Under the pieces are notes generated by a model, which saw only the letters and a program-made list of their open reading frames with translations, did not search any database and was not told the DNA's origin. 43,553 nt of DNA from positions 1-43,553 of the forward strand of contig JAUXYI010000077.1 in NCBI GenBank assembly GCA_030694425.1. Direction: 5' to 3'. Within the stretch, counting starts at the first letter, position 1. The number at the start of each line of letters is the position of its first letter. The DNA comes from Thermodesulfovibrionia bacterium. Lineage in GTDB: Bacteria; Nitrospirota; Thermodesulfovibrionia; UBA6902; BMS3Bbin08. Below, piece after piece: positions 1-8,288 of the stretch. The position numbers and the translations under genes were made by a program.

Positions 1-657
1 TCCTCCTCTTGCGATAGTAAAAAGGAAGTCAATAGCCCGCTGACCAGTTATAAGCGGCTGGGAAGGTGAAAATTTTTTCTTATAAGGTCTTGGAACCCTT
101 ACAGGCCAGTCATGAAACCCGCATATCTCACTTCCATCCTCGAATGCTCCGATTGGTTTATCAAGACTGAAATCGCCGTCAGCAATCCATAAAAGTCTTG
201 CCCGGGAATCATTACGGGAGATAATAAAATGTCTGAAATGACCTTCTTCAACATATCCAATTATTTCACCTGGAGAGATTTCATCGCCTTTTTTCTTCAT
301 GCCGTGGAATCTCCATCTCCTGACAGTGTCAAGTGCATGTACCTCCTTACCATGACTTATAAAAGGACCTGATTCATCCCTGAGTTTTTGAAGGGGTCTC
401 TGAAGACCATCAAATATCCCTGAAAGAAGCCCTGGCCCTAATTTTATCGTAAGGGGCATCCCTGTATTTTTTATCGGTTCACCGACTGCAAGACCTCGTG
501 TATCTTCATATACCTGAACAACTGCTCTGTCTGTTTCTATTCTCACCACCTCGCCTGTGAGCATGGCATCACCAACAAAAACCCTTTCATAGAGTTTTAG
601 CCCCTTCACATCAACGCTTACTGTTGGCCCTGAAATCCCTATGATTCGCCCTTTCAT
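1..657 (-). CDS. ntpA: V/A-type ATP synthase catalytic subunit A, partial
   Basis: Catalytic A subunit of the membrane rotary ATPase, where ATP is made or hydrolysed. The reading frame opens at ATG 657 with MKGRIIGISGPTVSV, the usual beta-barrel start, and continues through the bulge domain typical of A subunits. It leaves the window at base 1 just after ITGQRAIDFLFTIARGG, immediately before the expected P-loop. About 219 of roughly 580 residues are visible. Its ATG overlaps the stop of the preceding subunit in an ATGA, so the two are translationally coupled. The B and D subunits would be expected beyond the left edge. The assignment rests on the family-specific N-terminal pattern and on operon order. 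Confidence 0.95.
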   Translation of the reverse strand, partial: MKGRIIGISGPTVSVDVKGLKLYERVFVGDAMLTGEVVRIETDRAVVQVYEDTRGLAVGEPIKNTGMPLTIKLGPGLLSGIFDGLQRPLQKLRDESGPFISHGKEVHALDTVRRWRFHGMKKKGDEISPGEIIGYVEEGHFRHFIISRNDSRARLLWIADGDFSLDKPIGAFEDGSEICGFHDWPVRVPRPYKKKFSPSQPLITGQRAIDFLFTIARGG

Positions 658-974
658 ACTCTTAACCTTACATGGTATCCTATTGCCCGTCTGATAAGAC
701 TAACTGCATAGTCTTCAATCTCAACCTCAGGACGTTCAGGTGAAGGCAGAACAAGTAAAATTCCTTGCCAGGCATGTTCAATCTCTCTCAGTCTCTCTCC
801 GGCACTTCCTGTTACGAGCCGCTCATCAATAATAACAAGCCCTGTATCTGGCTCTCGTATTATTTTTTCAAACATACTTATGATGGTTTCCTTTTTGGCA
901 ATATACTGGTTTACACCAGTAAGCTTAAATCCATATTCAGCGTCTTCAGGAGTTATGAATGCTATTTTCTTCAC
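654..974 (-). CDS. ntpG: V/A-type ATPase central-stalk subunit F (NtpG)
   Basis: Small 106-residue subunit of the central rotor stalk. The N-terminus MKKIAFITPEDAEYGFKLTGV and the segment GLVIIDERL are typical of the F subunit, a Rossmann-like fold that binds the D subunit near the catalytic head. It lies between subunits C and A, the standard place in ntp-type operons. It overlaps the C gene by 4 bases and the A gene by an ATGA, which fits tight co-translation. The length is normal for the family. Confidence 0.92.
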   Translation of the reverse strand: MKKIAFITPEDAEYGFKLTGVNQYIAKKETIISMFEKIIREPDTGLVIIDERLVTGSAGERLREIEHAWQGILLVLPSPERPEVEIEDYAVSLIRRAIGYHVRLRV

Positions 975-1966
975 CAGTATACCAACTCCTCTTTAAGTAC
1001 ATCTCTCTCAACTTCTCTGCCGTAAAGAATAATGCTGAGATTCTGTGCTTCAAGAGAACATCTCCAGAGATAATCCAAAATAGGTCCAATGTCAGGGGAC
1101 ACTCTCCCCATAATTTTTATCTGTCTCGTTAAGCCTCTTAGTAGTATATTTTCAACATTGAGCTTGCCTGGTTCTTCAACTCTTTGTCCTGTCAGTCGAA
1201 ATATGAGATGAGCAACCTCTGAGATTTTACGAGTTTGTATTATTTTCTTGAGGCTTGATTTTCTGATACTGCCTCCATGGATAAATAGAGGTTCAGCTTT
1301 TATATTCCATCTCAGGTATTTATAAATGGTGATGGTATTTTTAAAATCTATGATAGAGATAAAAAAACTCTTTAAAACAGGATGAAGCCCTGTACTTATT
1401 GTGTGCTCAAGAAATTCACCTGTCAGCGTTTGTTCTACCCCTTTTAATCCGTTTTTTAAAAAGATTTCTTTCAGTCTGAGAAGTCTGTCTGCATGAAATG
1501 AAAATTTTTCTTCAAACTCTTCAAGCACAGAAGGCAAATCCACATCTTTTTTGAGCGCCTCTTTGATTTTTCCTGATAGGAGACTGAAAGGTAAGATTTT
1601 CTCCACTTCTGCTGTATTTCCTCTTCGTATTTTATATCTGAAACATATGATAAGAGTTTTTATTTCAGAGCATATGAAAAATGGCATAAAAATATCTCTC
1701 AGCCCTTTGTTCATCTGGTAGTAAACCCATTGAAATTCTATTTGCTGGCGTTTCCAGACACCTTCTTGTGAGTACTTGGCTATCAACTCTCCGCAGCGAG
1801 TTGTCCGGAGGCACTCAAAAGGGTTTTGACTGAAGACGATGTTATCCCAGTCTCTCAGAAGATATGCATGCCTGCCCCTGATTCTTGCCAGTAAATACTC
1901 TGTTGGATACCCTCTATCTTCAGGAATCTGAAGGAGTTCCATAGCCTGAAACCTCTTTATATACAT
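971..1966 (-). CDS. ntpC: V/A-type ATPase subunit C
   Basis: Subunit C links the central stalk to the membrane rotor ring. The 331-residue product has the charged, mostly helical, weakly conserved sequence expected of this family, with ARIRGRHAYLL near the start and PDIGPILDYLWRCSLEAQNL near the end. The C-terminal segment resembles the family signature in which each domain ends with an ExxNLR-like helix. The first ATG at 1966 overlaps the E gene by 47 bases. The second ATG at 1942 (MELLQIPEDRGYPTEYLL) overlaps less and may be the true start. Position between E and F supports the call. Confidence 0.87.
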   Translation of the reverse strand: MYIKRFQAMELLQIPEDRGYPTEYLLARIRGRHAYLLRDWDNIVFSQNPFECLRTTRCGELIAKYSQEGVWKRQQIEFQWVYYQMNKGLRDIFMPFFICSEIKTLIICFRYKIRRGNTAEVEKILPFSLLSGKIKEALKKDVDLPSVLEEFEEKFSFHADRLLRLKEIFLKNGLKGVEQTLTGEFLEHTISTGLHPVLKSFFISIIDFKNTITIYKYLRWNIKAEPLFIHGGSIRKSSLKKIIQTRKISEVAHLIFRLTGQRVEEPGKLNVENILLRGLTRQIKIMGRVSPDIGPILDYLWRCSLEAQNLSIILYGREVERDVLKEELVYW

Positions 1967-2510
1967 CTCTGATTAATAAGGGAGATAAGTCTTCCCATGC
2001 CCTCTCCAATCTCTTTTCAAAGGTATTTACACCACGTATTTTCCCGTCCTCTGTTAAAACTGTTAAGCCTCCTGTTATATTTTTGTCGGGTATAATCTGT
2101 GCTTCGGGAAGGTATTTTTGAGCAGTCTTTACATCAGCGGGATTTACCCTCACTTCTTTCCATGGAAAAGGTGGGAGTTCTTTAACAAGAGATGCGAATA
2201 CGTCTGTATAGCTTTCATTTCTCAATTCATGAAGGTGCGACAGAGATAGAGGAAACAGCCTGTCTGATAGGGACTTCTCTGCTGATAGCCTCAGGGTTCG
2301 TGACCTTTTTTCTGTCTCTAAGAGAATATCGTCTTCCTGTTCCTTTACTGCCCTTTTCTGCCTTTCCCTATATTTTTCCCTTATCTGCTCAATCCTTTTT
2401 GCTATATCTGCTCTGGTGTTATCTGCCTCAGCCTCAATCTGCTTCCGCATAAGCTGAACCTTATTTTCTCCCTCTTTATGGAGATGCGCAACTAACTCCT
2501 GGTAACCCAT
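1920..2510 (-). CDS. ntpE: V/A-type ATPase peripheral-stalk subunit E
   Basis: Subunit E of the peripheral stalk, 196 residues. The N-terminal half (about residues 12-85) is a long charged coiled coil rich in E, K, R and Q. The C-terminal half holds the globular part with GGLTVLTEDGKIRGVNTFEKR, the family hallmark (GG hairpin followed by N-T-F/Y-x-x-R). It pairs with the G/H-type subunit encoded first in the operon. The start at 2510 is five bases after the stop of the K gene, so it is co-transcribed. Length is normal. Confidence 0.92.
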   Translation of the reverse strand: MGYQELVAHLHKEGENKVQLMRKQIEAEADNTRADIAKRIEQIREKYRERQKRAVKEQEDDILLETEKRSRTLRLSAEKSLSDRLFPLSLSHLHELRNESYTDVFASLVKELPPFPWKEVRVNPADVKTAQKYLPEAQIIPDKNITGGLTVLTEDGKIRGVNTFEKRLERAWEDLSPLLIRDVYKEVSGYGTPSDS

Positions 2511-2515
2511 TCTGT

Positions 2516-2731
2516 TTAGACCCCGAAGAGAATCATTGCTGCAACAACAAAGCCGAGTATTACCATTGTCTCAGGAATTGCAACTAAGATGATGATAGTG
2601 GCTGCCAATTCAGGTTTTTCAGCAAGTGTACCTGCACCAGCAGCGCCTATCCTTGACTGTGCCCATGCAGTGGCAATGGCAGAAAGTCCGACCGCCAGTG
2701 CCGCAGCAAATGCAATAAGTGCCTTTTCCAT
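2516..2731 (-). CDS. ntpK: V/A-type ATPase rotor-ring subunit K (proteolipid)
   Basis: Ring-forming proteolipid that carries the coupling ion. At 71 residues it is a single hairpin of two membrane helices (about 3-31 and 43-69), unlike the four-helix K of Enterococcus. Helix 1 ends with WAQSRIGAAGAG and helix 2 contains IPETMVILGF, with Glu54 as the ion carboxylate and Gln25 in helix 1. This layout matches the short Thermus-type K subunits (GVAQARIGAAG and LPETLVIFG, from memory). There is no N-terminal signal peptide. Whether H+ or Na+ is carried cannot be decided here. The ATG sits between subunits I and E. Confidence 0.93.
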   Translation of the reverse strand: MEKALIAFAAALAVGLSAIATAWAQSRIGAAGAGTLAEKPELAATIIILVAIPETMVILGFVVAAMILFGV

Positions 2732-2756
2732 AGATCCCCTCCTTGTATCTGTAGTT

Positions 2757-4646
2757 TCATACTTTTCCCTCTTTTTTTAATGGTTCAAATTTTCTCCCGC
2801 CAGGCTCTATAAATTTGCTGAAAAATTCAACATAATGAAGCCTTAGAGAGTGAATGGCGGGCGAGAATACTCCGATAATAATATTTAAGAGGTGGAGCAG
2901 CCCTGCCACCACAACTCCTATAACAATATCTCCTGTCTTTCCTGCAAGATTGTTTGCCACAAATGCCAGCAACACTGATGTAAGGCCAATTGCCATTATC
3001 CTTGCATAGGAGATAATATTCCCGATGCTTTTTATCAACTCAAGGGGCGCCAGCAAACCGCCTGTGAAGAGCAGAAAAGGAGTAAGGAATAGTATTGCTA
3101 AAATAATAGGTTTTGTAAGGAGCATTGGAAATAGTCCAAATAACGAACCCACAAGGGAAAGGATACTGAGCATAAAGAGTATCTGGAAGAATTTAGAGAG
3201 TATCGCTTTTTTTGTCTTTTTCTTGAGTGCAATTATAAACCCCAGGAGGCTCCCTATCCCCAGATGGACCACTCCAACGGTAAGCGCGAAGTAAAGCATT
3301 GGAATAACCGCAGTGCGTCTCTCAAGGAATATCGGCTCAAGGCCAAAAAGCATATAACCAAGTTCGCCAAAGAACTCTCCATACAGTATTCCAAAAAAGA
3401 TGGAGTACATTGCTCCTACAGACAATATCTTAGCCCCATCCTGAATATCTCTCTTTGTCCTGCAGTATGCTATCATAACAAGGGAGATAATCAGGAGTAT
3501 CAGTCCGTATCCTGCGTCGCCGAGAATCATTCCAAAAAAGAGGGGAAAGAATATGCCTATGAATAGTGTCGGGTCGTAAGAGGTGTATCTCGGCAGTGGA
3601 AGTATTCTCGTGAGGAGTTCAAAGGGTTTGAAATAGGTTAGATTTTTCAATACAACAGGTATCCTGTCAAGGTCTTGTTCTCGAATCTCCATCTCTTCAA
3701 GGACAACCTTTCCTTCAAAATCCTGATTCAACCTTATCCTGAGCCTGTCTACATCTTCAGATGCCATCCAGCCATAGATAAAGAAACACATGCCTGTCTC
3801 AAATGCAGAGGCAGTTGCCTTTAAAACAGAAAGACGTTCATTTATCCATTCTTTCACTCTCCTGTAAATTGCCCCCCATTTCACGGAAAAACTTTCCAAT
3901 CGCATATTAATCTCTTCTATTTCAGCCGAGATTTCAGAAATCCGCTTTCTTAAAAAGGTCATTTTTTCAACAAAGGCAAGGTTACCAAAGGAAGAGGGGA
4001 ACTTAAGTTCTGGAATATCTTTATCACTGAGGGCTTTTTTTATTCTTTCTGACATCTCCTTCTTAATAGCTATGAGTCCCACTGTTGTACCGTCTGAAGC
4101 AATTGATGTCAGGAGTTCAAACTTCCCCTCTGTATGTCTCATCAGAACTTTTCTCAAGGTGTCTATAGCCTCAGAGTCGCGCAAGGTGAGCCCGATAAAA
4201 TCGAAGTCAGGGATCTGTTTTATGCTCTTAAGGAGCGGTTCAATTGCGTCGAGGAAAAAACTGTAGCGGCTGAGTTCATCAAGTTCCTTCTGCAAGCCCT
4301 CTTTCTTATGAGATATCTCTCTGCAGGTAAGGAGATGTCTCTGGAGATTTTCTTTAATGGTGTCAATGATTACCATGGGCTCAATATAGCTATTTCTTAC
4401 TGGAATGTCCGGCAGATATAAAAAAAGTTCTTCAAGTTTTGCCTTGAGATCTTCAAGAAACAAGCGCTCTGACAGAGTTTCTTTATCAGGCAGAAATGAG
4501 TCTATATACGCCTCATCTTTCTTTTCAATAAAACCAATGGTGCTTGGTTCAATCTGAAGCATACCCATCTCTTGTAAGAGAGAGATTACCTTTTCGAGCA
4601 GTCCTCTTGGCCCTGCTATCTCAACCTTTGACATCCTGACTATCAT
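2757..4646 (-). CDS. ntpI: V/A-type ATPase membrane stator subunit I
   Basis: The a-like stator subunit that forms the ion half-channels, 629 residues. The N-terminal 330 or so residues are cytoplasmic and include charged coiled-coil segments. The C-terminal half has about seven to eight hydrophobic spans, including FGMILGDAGYGLILL and the late ISYARIMAIGLTSVLLAF, where the conserved Arg facing the rotor Glu is expected. The first ATG at 4646 overlaps the preceding gene by 26 bases; MSKVEIAGPRG at 4634 is an equally plausible start. It is second in the operon, as in ntpFIKECGABD. Confidence 0.93.
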   Translation of the reverse strand: MIVRMSKVEIAGPRGLLEKVISLLQEMGMLQIEPSTIGFIEKKDEAYIDSFLPDKETLSERLFLEDLKAKLEELFLYLPDIPVRNSYIEPMVIIDTIKENLQRHLLTCREISHKKEGLQKELDELSRYSFFLDAIEPLLKSIKQIPDFDFIGLTLRDSEAIDTLRKVLMRHTEGKFELLTSIASDGTTVGLIAIKKEMSERIKKALSDKDIPELKFPSSFGNLAFVEKMTFLRKRISEISAEIEEINMRLESFSVKWGAIYRRVKEWINERLSVLKATASAFETGMCFFIYGWMASEDVDRLRIRLNQDFEGKVVLEEMEIREQDLDRIPVVLKNLTYFKPFELLTRILPLPRYTSYDPTLFIGIFFPLFFGMILGDAGYGLILLIISLVMIAYCRTKRDIQDGAKILSVGAMYSIFFGILYGEFFGELGYMLFGLEPIFLERRTAVIPMLYFALTVGVVHLGIGSLLGFIIALKKKTKKAILSKFFQILFMLSILSLVGSLFGLFPMLLTKPIILAILFLTPFLLFTGGLLAPLELIKSIGNIISYARIMAIGLTSVLLAFVANNLAGKTGDIVIGVVVAGLLHLLNIIIGVFSPAIHSLRLHYVEFFSKFIEPGGRKFEPLKKEGKV

Positions 4647-4965
4647 ATTGTTTCCCTGGCAGTATCCTGATAATATGTTTCAATATAACCGTCTTTAATA
4701 TTTCATCGCTGAGCTTTTCAAGCCTTTCGGCTTTTGTCTGTGCATCAAGTAAAATCTCAGAAGCCTTTTTCTCGGCATGCTGTTTTGCATCCCGCAATGC
4801 CTGATTTAAGGACTCATTCAACTCTTTTTCTACCGTCATAAGCTCCTTCTCTGCATCTTTCTTGACTTTTTCAAGCCACTCATGTGCTTTATTTTTCTCA
4901 ATCTCGAGCCTTTCCTGAATCTCCTTTTCAACCTCTACTATTTTACTAAGGATATCATCTTCCAT
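4621..4965 (-). CDS. ntpF: V/A-type ATPase peripheral-stalk subunit G/H (NtpF/AhaH type)
   Basis: First gene of the rotary ATPase operon, 114 residues. It is almost entirely an alpha-helical coiled coil (heptads rich in E, K and A from about residue 8 to 90), as expected for the stalk subunit that pairs with subunit E. There are two adjacent ATGs, at 4968 and 4965. I prefer 4965 because it lies 6 bases after a TGCTAAAAT box, the same spacing seen before uvrA and the PilZ gene in this window. It overlaps the I subunit by 26 bases. The assignment rests on composition and operon position more than on sequence signature. Confidence 0.8.
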   Translation of the reverse strand: MEDDILSKIVEVEKEIQERLEIEKNKAHEWLEKVKKDAEKELMTVEKELNESLNQALRDAKQHAEKKASEILLDAQTKAERLEKLSDEILKTVILKHIIRILPGKQYDSQDVKG

Positions 4966-5164
4966 CATTAAATTTTAGCAGGAAAAAGACTAAATACAAG
5001 GTATTTATGCTAATAAGTTTATTAATAATTTTTCAATGATTTTAGTTAACCTTAAAGGAGACCAAAGGTTTATAAAAATAAGTTAAAAGGTTCAATGAGT
5101 TATCTTGATTTTAAATTATTAGGAATGTTTGTTGCTAAGGGTGTACTGGATTGAGACCGATGCT
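4966..5164 (-). promoter_or_regulatory. V/A-ATPase operon promoter region
   Basis: This 199-base AT-rich gap separates the ATPase operon from the DUF362 gene. A TGCTAAAAT sequence (minus strand; the -10-like TAAAAT lies at 4972-4977) sits 3 or 6 bases before the two possible ATGs and has no room for a Shine-Dalgarno sequence. It looks like an extended -10 box of a leaderless transcript. No clear -35 box or terminator is seen in the rest of the gap. Confidence 0.4.
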
Positions 5165-6043
5165 TTAGTGCCGGTTAAAAGCTCGGAAGGCAAGACAGGC
5201 TGCGGCTTCTTTAAAATAGCGGATTCGGGTTGAAAACAGGCAGCCCTGTCTATAATCGACCTTTACTTCCTCAATCTCTTTCCCTGATACTCTAATTTTG
5301 GGTTTACCCCACAACTCTAATGCCATTTGGTATGTCTCATTCTTGCACAAATCTATTCCCATAACAGCGCCAGCAGCAATATCCACAGCTAAAATATTTT
5401 CGCCTGCCAGAACAACCCCGGTACATTTAGGCGTGCTCTGCACCTCGTCAAACTCATTCCCCCATACGCCATCCACCATGCAGAAATGACTCGGCACAAC
5501 CTGATTCATATCAAGGATTGCTTTACGGATAAACGGGTGATACATTAATTTTTGTTTGCGAGTGGGAACAAATCCGAATATATTCTTCAGGCATAACGTA
5601 ACACCAGCCAGTGAGTGAGTCTTCATCTTTGCGATATTAATTACATAATCGTGCTTAAAGACAGTTGCATTAAACGGCATCTCCTTTGTGTGATAAGGTT
5701 TGGGTATGGGTTTCCATACAATTTCAGATGTGCGTATATCTTCAAGCTGGACATTGGGAAATTCCTTAACTAACTCACGGTACCCGAGTTCATCAAATGC
5801 CTTGATAGTATTGCTGCAAGACTCTCCAATGGTTACTCGCGGACAATCACTAAGCCGTTCCAGAACCGCTCTCACTATACCAATATCCACTGTCATGCCC
5901 TTATCAGAAGGCTCACCGCCTGTGAGGTTGGGTTTAATGTAAACCTTTTTCCCCCTAACGCTGAATTTCAGGGCATCAAGCGCTTCACATGCTCCCTGAT
6001 ATGCGTCATTTGTTTTAGCAATATATACATCATCGCTTTTCAT
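5165..6043 (-). CDS. DUF362 domain-containing protein
   Basis: Protein of 292 residues from the DUF362 family, which has no settled biochemical role. Family hallmarks are KKVYIKPNLTGGEPSDKG near the N-terminus, the block VINIAKMKTHSLAGVTLCLKN in the middle, and HFCMVDGVWGNE. Many DUF362 proteins carry a C-terminal 4Fe-4S ferredoxin domain; this one has none (only scattered Cys), so it is the short form. An AAGGG Shine-Dalgarno sequence precedes ATG 6043. It appears to be transcribed alone or with the downstream-facing genes on the same strand. Function is not inferred. Confidence 0.85.
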   Translation of the reverse strand: MKSDDVYIAKTNDAYQGACEALDALKFSVRGKKVYIKPNLTGGEPSDKGMTVDIGIVRAVLERLSDCPRVTIGESCSNTIKAFDELGYRELVKEFPNVQLEDIRTSEIVWKPIPKPYHTKEMPFNATVFKHDYVINIAKMKTHSLAGVTLCLKNIFGFVPTRKQKLMYHPFIRKAILDMNQVVPSHFCMVDGVWGNEFDEVQSTPKCTGVVLAGENILAVDIAAGAVMGIDLCKNETYQMALELWGKPKIRVSGKEIEEVKVDYRQGCLFSTRIRYFKEAAACLAFRAFNRH

Positions 6044-6126
6044 TGTTTTACCCTTATAATTATTTTATAGCTTTTTGTGTATAACTAACAATTAAAAAAT
6101 ACACTAAACTAAAAACAGGTACGATA

Positions 6127-6284
6127 TCACTACTGTCCCAACGTTGAATTTGTGAAACGGTATAACACATTGAAAACACTATTAATTAAGGCAAAAATGA
6201 TTTTTATCGATTTGAAATTAAACTTGTTATTCCCTGTAGCTTGCTACAGGGTTCTTTATTTATATAACGTTGGGACAGTAGTGA
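6127..6284. repeat. 158-bp element bounded by a 19-bp perfect inverted repeat
   Basis: The arms 6127-6145 and 6266-6284 are perfect reverse complements (TCACTACTGTCCCAACGTT). The right arm lies inside the last codons of the deoxyhypusine-synthase-like gene and encodes its terminal IHYCPNV. Between the arms lies AT-rich sequence plus a tight hairpin CCCTGTAGC-TT-GCTACAGGG at 6232-6251. It looks like a small non-autonomous mobile element. The rest of the gap 6044-6259 shows no gene. Confidence 0.65.
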
Positions 6285-7324
6285 ATTTGCTTTAATTTGG
6301 AACCGTTCCAGACAAATTTTCTCTCCTTACGGTTCTTCAGTAAATCCTTTTCTTCCATGACTGCTGCAACAAGTAATGGCAACCCTATTGTGGCATCTAT
6401 ATGCACTGTTGCGGTTTGGGTATAATCCTCTACTTTTCCCCATGATTTTGCCTCTTCAAAGGTACATCCTGACAGGCCTCCCCATTTTGCATCGTCTGTT
6501 GTTATTTGTATTGCGTATTGATGTCCTTTTGATTTATGGCCGTGTACCTCCAGCATAGGCTCGAGCTGCTGAATATAGTTTTTTGGAACACCGCCGCCTA
6601 CATAGAATACACCTGTTTTGCGGGCCAATTTGTCAATCTGCAGCATCTCAATATTATCTTTCAGCAAATCCAATCCAAATTTATTGTCCGATTTATTGTT
6701 AGCGCAATAGACCGACAATCCTATCCCGATCCCGCTGTCATGAATTGTTGGGCAGAAGATAGGCAGCCCTGATTTATATGCTGCCCTTGTTATTGAATTT
6801 GGGTCTTTGATTCTTTTGCCAAGCTCTTCAAGAAATTCACGGGTGGAATAGTATCTTTTTTCAAGTTCATTCGGGAGGTTAATAAAGAAATCATCGGTTT
6901 TCAGGAATAATATATCATCTGCAAAGGTATCATAAATCCTGTCAATACGCAGCTCCCGGAGTTTACTGTCGTCTATCGAATTTGTGCCAACATAATGATG
7001 ATGTCCCTCACTTTCAAAAAAATCATGATATAAATTAGCGCCTGTTGATACCAGTACATCTATCATATTAAGTTCAATCATATCTACTATAACCTTTCGC
7101 ATACCCCCTGGCACCAATGCTCCGGATAATCCAAAGAAAATTACGGCGTCTTTATCTGCAAGCATGGATTTAAAGACCGAGAAACACCTGGCAAGGTTTC
7201 TGCTCTGAAAAGATGTATTGTGAAAGGAATTTAAAATCTGGTTTACACTCTTGTTTTTTTTCAGATCAATATGTTTGATTTTTTTTGAAAGTAAACACTT
7301 CCTCATCTTCAAATTCTTATCCAC
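6260..7324 (-). CDS. Deoxyhypusine synthase family protein
   Basis: Protein of 354 residues homologous to deoxyhypusine synthase, an NAD-dependent enzyme moving the aminobutyl group of spermidine. Visible family motifs are FFGLSGALVPGGMRKVI, VSTGANLYHDFFE, the GGGVPKNYI segment, and CTFEEAKSWGKV, in which Lys297 matches the catalytic lysine region (SWGK) of the eukaryotic enzyme. Bacteria have EF-P instead of eIF5A, so bacterial members are thought to act in polyamine metabolism, for example homospermidine-type synthesis; the actual substrate is unknown here. Translation starts at GTG 7324 behind a clear AAGGAGG. Its last codons lie in an inverted-repeat arm, so the C-terminus may have been replaced by an insertion. 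Confidence 0.88.
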   Translation of the reverse strand: MDKNLKMRKCLLSKKIKHIDLKKNKSVNQILNSFHNTSFQSRNLARCFSVFKSMLADKDAVIFFGLSGALVPGGMRKVIVDMIELNMIDVLVSTGANLYHDFFESEGHHHYVGTNSIDDSKLRELRIDRIYDTFADDILFLKTDDFFINLPNELEKRYYSTREFLEELGKRIKDPNSITRAAYKSGLPIFCPTIHDSGIGIGLSVYCANNKSDNKFGLDLLKDNIEMLQIDKLARKTGVFYVGGGVPKNYIQQLEPMLEVHGHKSKGHQYAIQITTDDAKWGGLSGCTFEEAKSWGKVEDYTQTATVHIDATIGLPLLVAAVMEEKDLLKNRKERKFVWNGSKLKQIHYCPNVI

Positions 7325-7376
7325 AATTAGCTCCTCCTTACATAACTATGAACCGATTTCTCGCTGCAAGCGGAGT

Positions 7377-7570
7377 TTTACTAATGAGTTCATTAGTAAA
7401 GCCTCATAAGCAGTCATTCCTGCCCCGTATGAAGCACGGGATAAACTCCAGCAGGAATCCCAGGAAAACCAAAAAAAATACTGGATTCCCGCTTATCCCG
7501 AAGTATCGGGACGGGAATGACGGAAAAAGCAATGTGCTCTTATTTATGGTCTTCTTAGTAAGGCGTTTAT
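7377..7570. repeat. MITE-like dispersed repeat, copy 1
   Basis: The left end holds a perfect dyad TTTACTAATGA-GT-TCATTAGTAAA (7377-7400) followed by GCCTCAT. The right end, read on the minus strand, begins TTACTAAGAAGACCATAAAT. The two ends are related inverted repeats, and a second copy with matching ends lies at 21845-22067. The interior holds GTCATTCC-type palindromic sequence (about 7424-7524), common in dispersed repeats of such genomes. The flanks of this 552-base gap (7325-7376 and 7571-7876) are AT-rich and show no gene. Confidence 0.6.
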
Positions 7571-7876
7571 ATTTTACACTATCGGAAAATATTTTATAAT
7601 TATTGCAGCGGTTTTTAAGATTTTTACACTATAATTATGGAGTGACAGTTAAAAAATTTAAATAATAACAGAACAATAAGAATATATTTTAACCCGGAAA
7701 ATGCAGTTAAAAAAATACAAAAAGCAGTAGAACACAGATTTTAAAAGATTTATCATGATTAACACAGATAATTCTATGAATATTTTTATTCAAGGATGAA
7801 GGGATATTTCTTTTTTTTAAATCATGCAGTTTCTGTGTTTATCCGCGTCCAATTGCACTTTTTGGGTTAATAGAAA

Positions 7877-8263
7877 CTACTGTACTTCTATCCTCTCAGT
7901 TGCTGAGGTGATGACAAAAATCCGTTGGTTGTTGCTTTTCAGATCAGCCGGCACCAGAAAGAAGCCGTGACGGCCTGGAGAGTAACCAAGAGAAAATCCG
8001 ATTATTACTTCACCGTCTGAAAATTTTACTTTTATTTTCTTTCCTCCGCCAGCCATTATATCTTTATAAGCTTCCTTAAACGCTTTATTCCCCTGGAAGT
8101 CTTTCACAAAGAAAACAGCCTTTAGTCGTTCCACATCAATAGGCACAACTTCGTTGCTCTGCAGATGGATGTGGAAGTGTTTTTTATTAGGGAAAAAATC
8201 GTTTGTTGTGCCTTTCATGATTTTACCGTCTTTGAATTTTATTACTATCTTATTTATTTCCAT
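7877..8263 (-). CDS. Small conserved-looking protein with internal duplication
   Basis: Product of 128 residues whose function I cannot name. It has two similar segments: IVIKFKDGKIMKG (residues 6-18) and IKVKFSDGEVIIG (about residues 77-89). Each is followed by an aromatic/Pro/Lys stretch and a hydrophobic strand, which suggests a tandem pair of small beta domains, perhaps PilZ-like or SH3-like barrels. There are no Cys clusters, membrane spans or signal peptide, so it is probably cytoplasmic. It lies 25 bases downstream of selB on the same strand and could be co-transcribed with selAB. Confidence 0.7.
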   Translation of the reverse strand: MEINKIVIKFKDGKIMKGTTNDFFPNKKHFHIHLQSNEVVPIDVERLKAVFFVKDFQGNKAFKEAYKDIMAGGGKKIKVKFSDGEVIIGFSLGYSPGRHGFFLVPADLKSNNQRIFVITSATERIEVQ

Positions 8264-8288
8264 TATATATTCTTATCAAATTTCCCAT

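Noticed and set aside
765-1025. Plus-strand ORFs opposite the ATPase, selAB, rnr, uvrA and tol genes
   Set aside because: Low-complexity translations antisense to clearly conserved proteins, with no ribosome sites of their own.
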